From Bacteroidetes bacterium QH_1_64_81 (GTDB taxonomy: Bacteria; Bacteroidota; Rhodothermia; Rhodothermales; Salinibacteraceae), in the NCBI GenBank assembly GCA_003022655.1, contig PXSX01000074.1, forward strand, positions 970 through 6,901: a DNA stretch of 5,932 nt, read 5' to 3'. How positions within the stretch are numbered: position 1 is the stretch's first letter; every line of letters begins with the position of its first letter. Made by a program: the position numbers and the translations under genes. The notes beneath the pieces are model-generated. The model was not told the DNA's origin. It saw only the letters and a program-made list of their open reading frames with translations, and ran no database searches. Shown here in pieces: positions 4,902 to 5,932 of this stretch.

Positions 4902-5932
4902 TCACGTGCGGGCCGCGACGGCCTCCCGAGACTCGCGCCCCATCATCGGAGCTTCAGGCTCCGACCGGGCCGGGAGGATCACCGTTGCCTCTACGGTCTC
5001 CGCATCCGCGTTCTCCACGGTCAGCGACGCCCGTTCCCCGAAGAGGAGTTGCAGCCGTTCCCGGGCGTTGTCCAGACCGGTGCCGCCTTCCTCCGTGTCG
5101 AGTGTGCCCGGATTGGTGACCCGAATACACAGGTCGTTGCCCTCTATGTGGGCGCCGATTGTGATGACTCCGCCTTCCTGGCGACGGGCGACACCGTGTT
5201 TGATGCCGTTCTCTACGAGCGTCTGCACCAGCATGAATGGAACCGGCCGACAGTGGGTCTCCTCGTCGACGTCGATGTCGTATCGGAGCCGATCCTCGAA
5301 GCGCACGGATTCGAGCTTCAGATAGGTGCGCACCGTAGACAACTCCTCCGCCAGCGGCACCGTCTTCACGTCGTCGACCTGCAGGGTATTGCGGAGCAGG
5401 CGCGCCAGGCGCGTCACCATGCGTTGCGCCCGGTCGGGATCCTCGGCGATGAGGGCGCGCACGCTGTTGAGGCTGTTGAAGAAAAAGTGAGGATTGAGCT
5501 GAAGTTTCAGCGCCTTGAGCCGCGCCGTCTCGGCCTGCGCCTCCAGCTTCCACTTGTCCACCTCGGCCTGCCGGTAGTTCCAGAAGTAGTGCACCCCGAA
5601 GTAAATGAGCGACCACACCATGATAATGATTCCCACGTTCACCACCGACCCCAGAAAGTACCCGACCTCGGAGTCGATCTCCTCGTGAAAGTCGAGTTCG
5701 AATACGTGGCGCGCGGCCGTGTCCATCGTGAAGTGTAGGAGAATCGCCATGACGATCGACGCCCCAACGACCCGGGGCGCCAACTGCCGCAGCGACATGT
5801 TCGCCCAGTCCCGCCGCTTCGCCACGAGCCGGTACAGGTGCGTGAGAAGCACACCGACCCCTACGAGCAGCACGTAGAAGGCAACATGCTTCCACGCCAC
5901 CTCCCGGAAGAAGGCGGACAGCGTGATGCGCA
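4902..5932 (-). CDS. LytS/YehU-type membrane sensor histidine kinase (5' end probably cut by window edge)
   Basis: Counting from an in-frame GTG at 5900 the product has 332 residues, but the frame stays open to the right edge and the family normally has more membrane sequence, so the true start probably lies at 5933 or beyond. Visible membrane segments are about 6-26 (ending THLYRLV), 43-59 and 83-106. A helical stretch (about 110-133) leads to the His_kinase domain: phospho-acceptor His138 in LQLNPHFFFNSLNS, N-box LVENGIKHG (228-236), and an ATP-lid glycine motif GGTGLDNARERL (272-283). This is the kinase type that partners LytTR regulators, and such a gene follows 46 bp downstream. It should autophosphorylate His138 and pass phosphate to Asp59 of that regulator. 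No periplasmic or PAS sensor domain is seen; the signal may be sensed within the membrane segments. The tail after about 310 is charged and family-atypical, probably disordered. Confidence 0.95.
   Translation of the reverse strand, partial: RITLSAFFREVAWKHVAFYVLLVGVGVLLTHLYRLVAKRRDWANMSLRQLAPRVVGASIVMAILLHFTMDTAARHVFELDFHEEIDSEVGYFLGSVVNVGIIIMVWSLIYFGVHYFWNYRQAEVDKWKLEAQAETARLKALKLQLNPHFFFNSLNSVRALIAEDPDRAQRMVTRLARLLRNTLQVDDVKTVPLAEELSTVRTYLKLESVRFEDRLRYDIDVDEETHCRPVPFMLVQTLVENGIKHGVARRQEGGVITIGAHIEGNDLCIRVTNPGTLDTEEGGTGLDNARERLQLLFGERASLTVENADAETVEATVILPARSEPEAPMMGRESREAVAART

Noticed and set aside
3893..5119. 408-codon open frame on the plus strand covering the repeat array, the regulator and the end of the kinase
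   Set aside because: It begins inside the tandem repeats and low-complexity tract and then mirrors coding DNA of the opposite strand.
4605..5738. 377-codon open frame on the plus strand opposite the kinase and regulator
   Set aside because: It runs antisense across two genes with complete, well-known domain sets and starts with Ser/Arg-rich low-information sequence.

Overview
This 5.9 kb window is high-GC bacterial DNA. It carries four protein-coding genes, all on the minus strand. Reading with transcription (high to low coordinates) they are: a LytS-type sensor histidine kinase cut by the right edge, its LytTR response regulator, a 984-residue secreted protein joining a metallopeptidase, a beta-propeller and an Omp85-like outer-membrane barrel, and the N-terminal part of a phosphate-selective-type porin (OprO/OprP family) cut by the left edge. 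The outer-membrane proteins point to a Gram-negative host. The HFFFNSLNS-type kinase paired with a LytTR regulator, the lack of Shine-Dalgarno sequences and the acidic, Arg-rich, high-GC coding style suggest the Bacteroidota/Rhodothermota side, for example a Salinibacter or Rhodothermus relative. That placement is inference from style, not an identification.

Layout: about 4902-5932 is the kinase, whose frame is still open at the window edge. After a 46 bp gap comes the regulator (4100-4855). A 385 bp non-coding stretch follows (3715-4099). It holds a hairpin behind the regulator, a pyrimidine-rich low-complexity block, a 14 bp tandem repeat array (3823-3906) and a purine-rich degenerate repeat block. 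The large peptidase/propeller/barrel gene occupies 760-3714. A 251 bp gap with nothing convincing in it (509-759) leads to the porin gene (508 to beyond 1).

The kinase and regulator form a clear two-component pair: membrane sensing, then phosphotransfer to a DNA-binding regulator. The other two genes encode outer-membrane proteins. They may be regulatory targets because they lie next to the pair, but the sequence does not show this directly.

The most unusual item is the large protein. An intact gluzincin-type zinc site (HELTH plus a downstream Glu) and at least five TolB/PD40-type blades are fused to a barrel bearing the VRGY motif, with no room for a normal POTRA domain. The second unusual item is the 14 bp repeat array just upstream of it. 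On the coding strand the array forms a chain of five-codon mini-ORFs, each ending in the ATGA that starts the next, and the last ATG opens the frame of the large protein.
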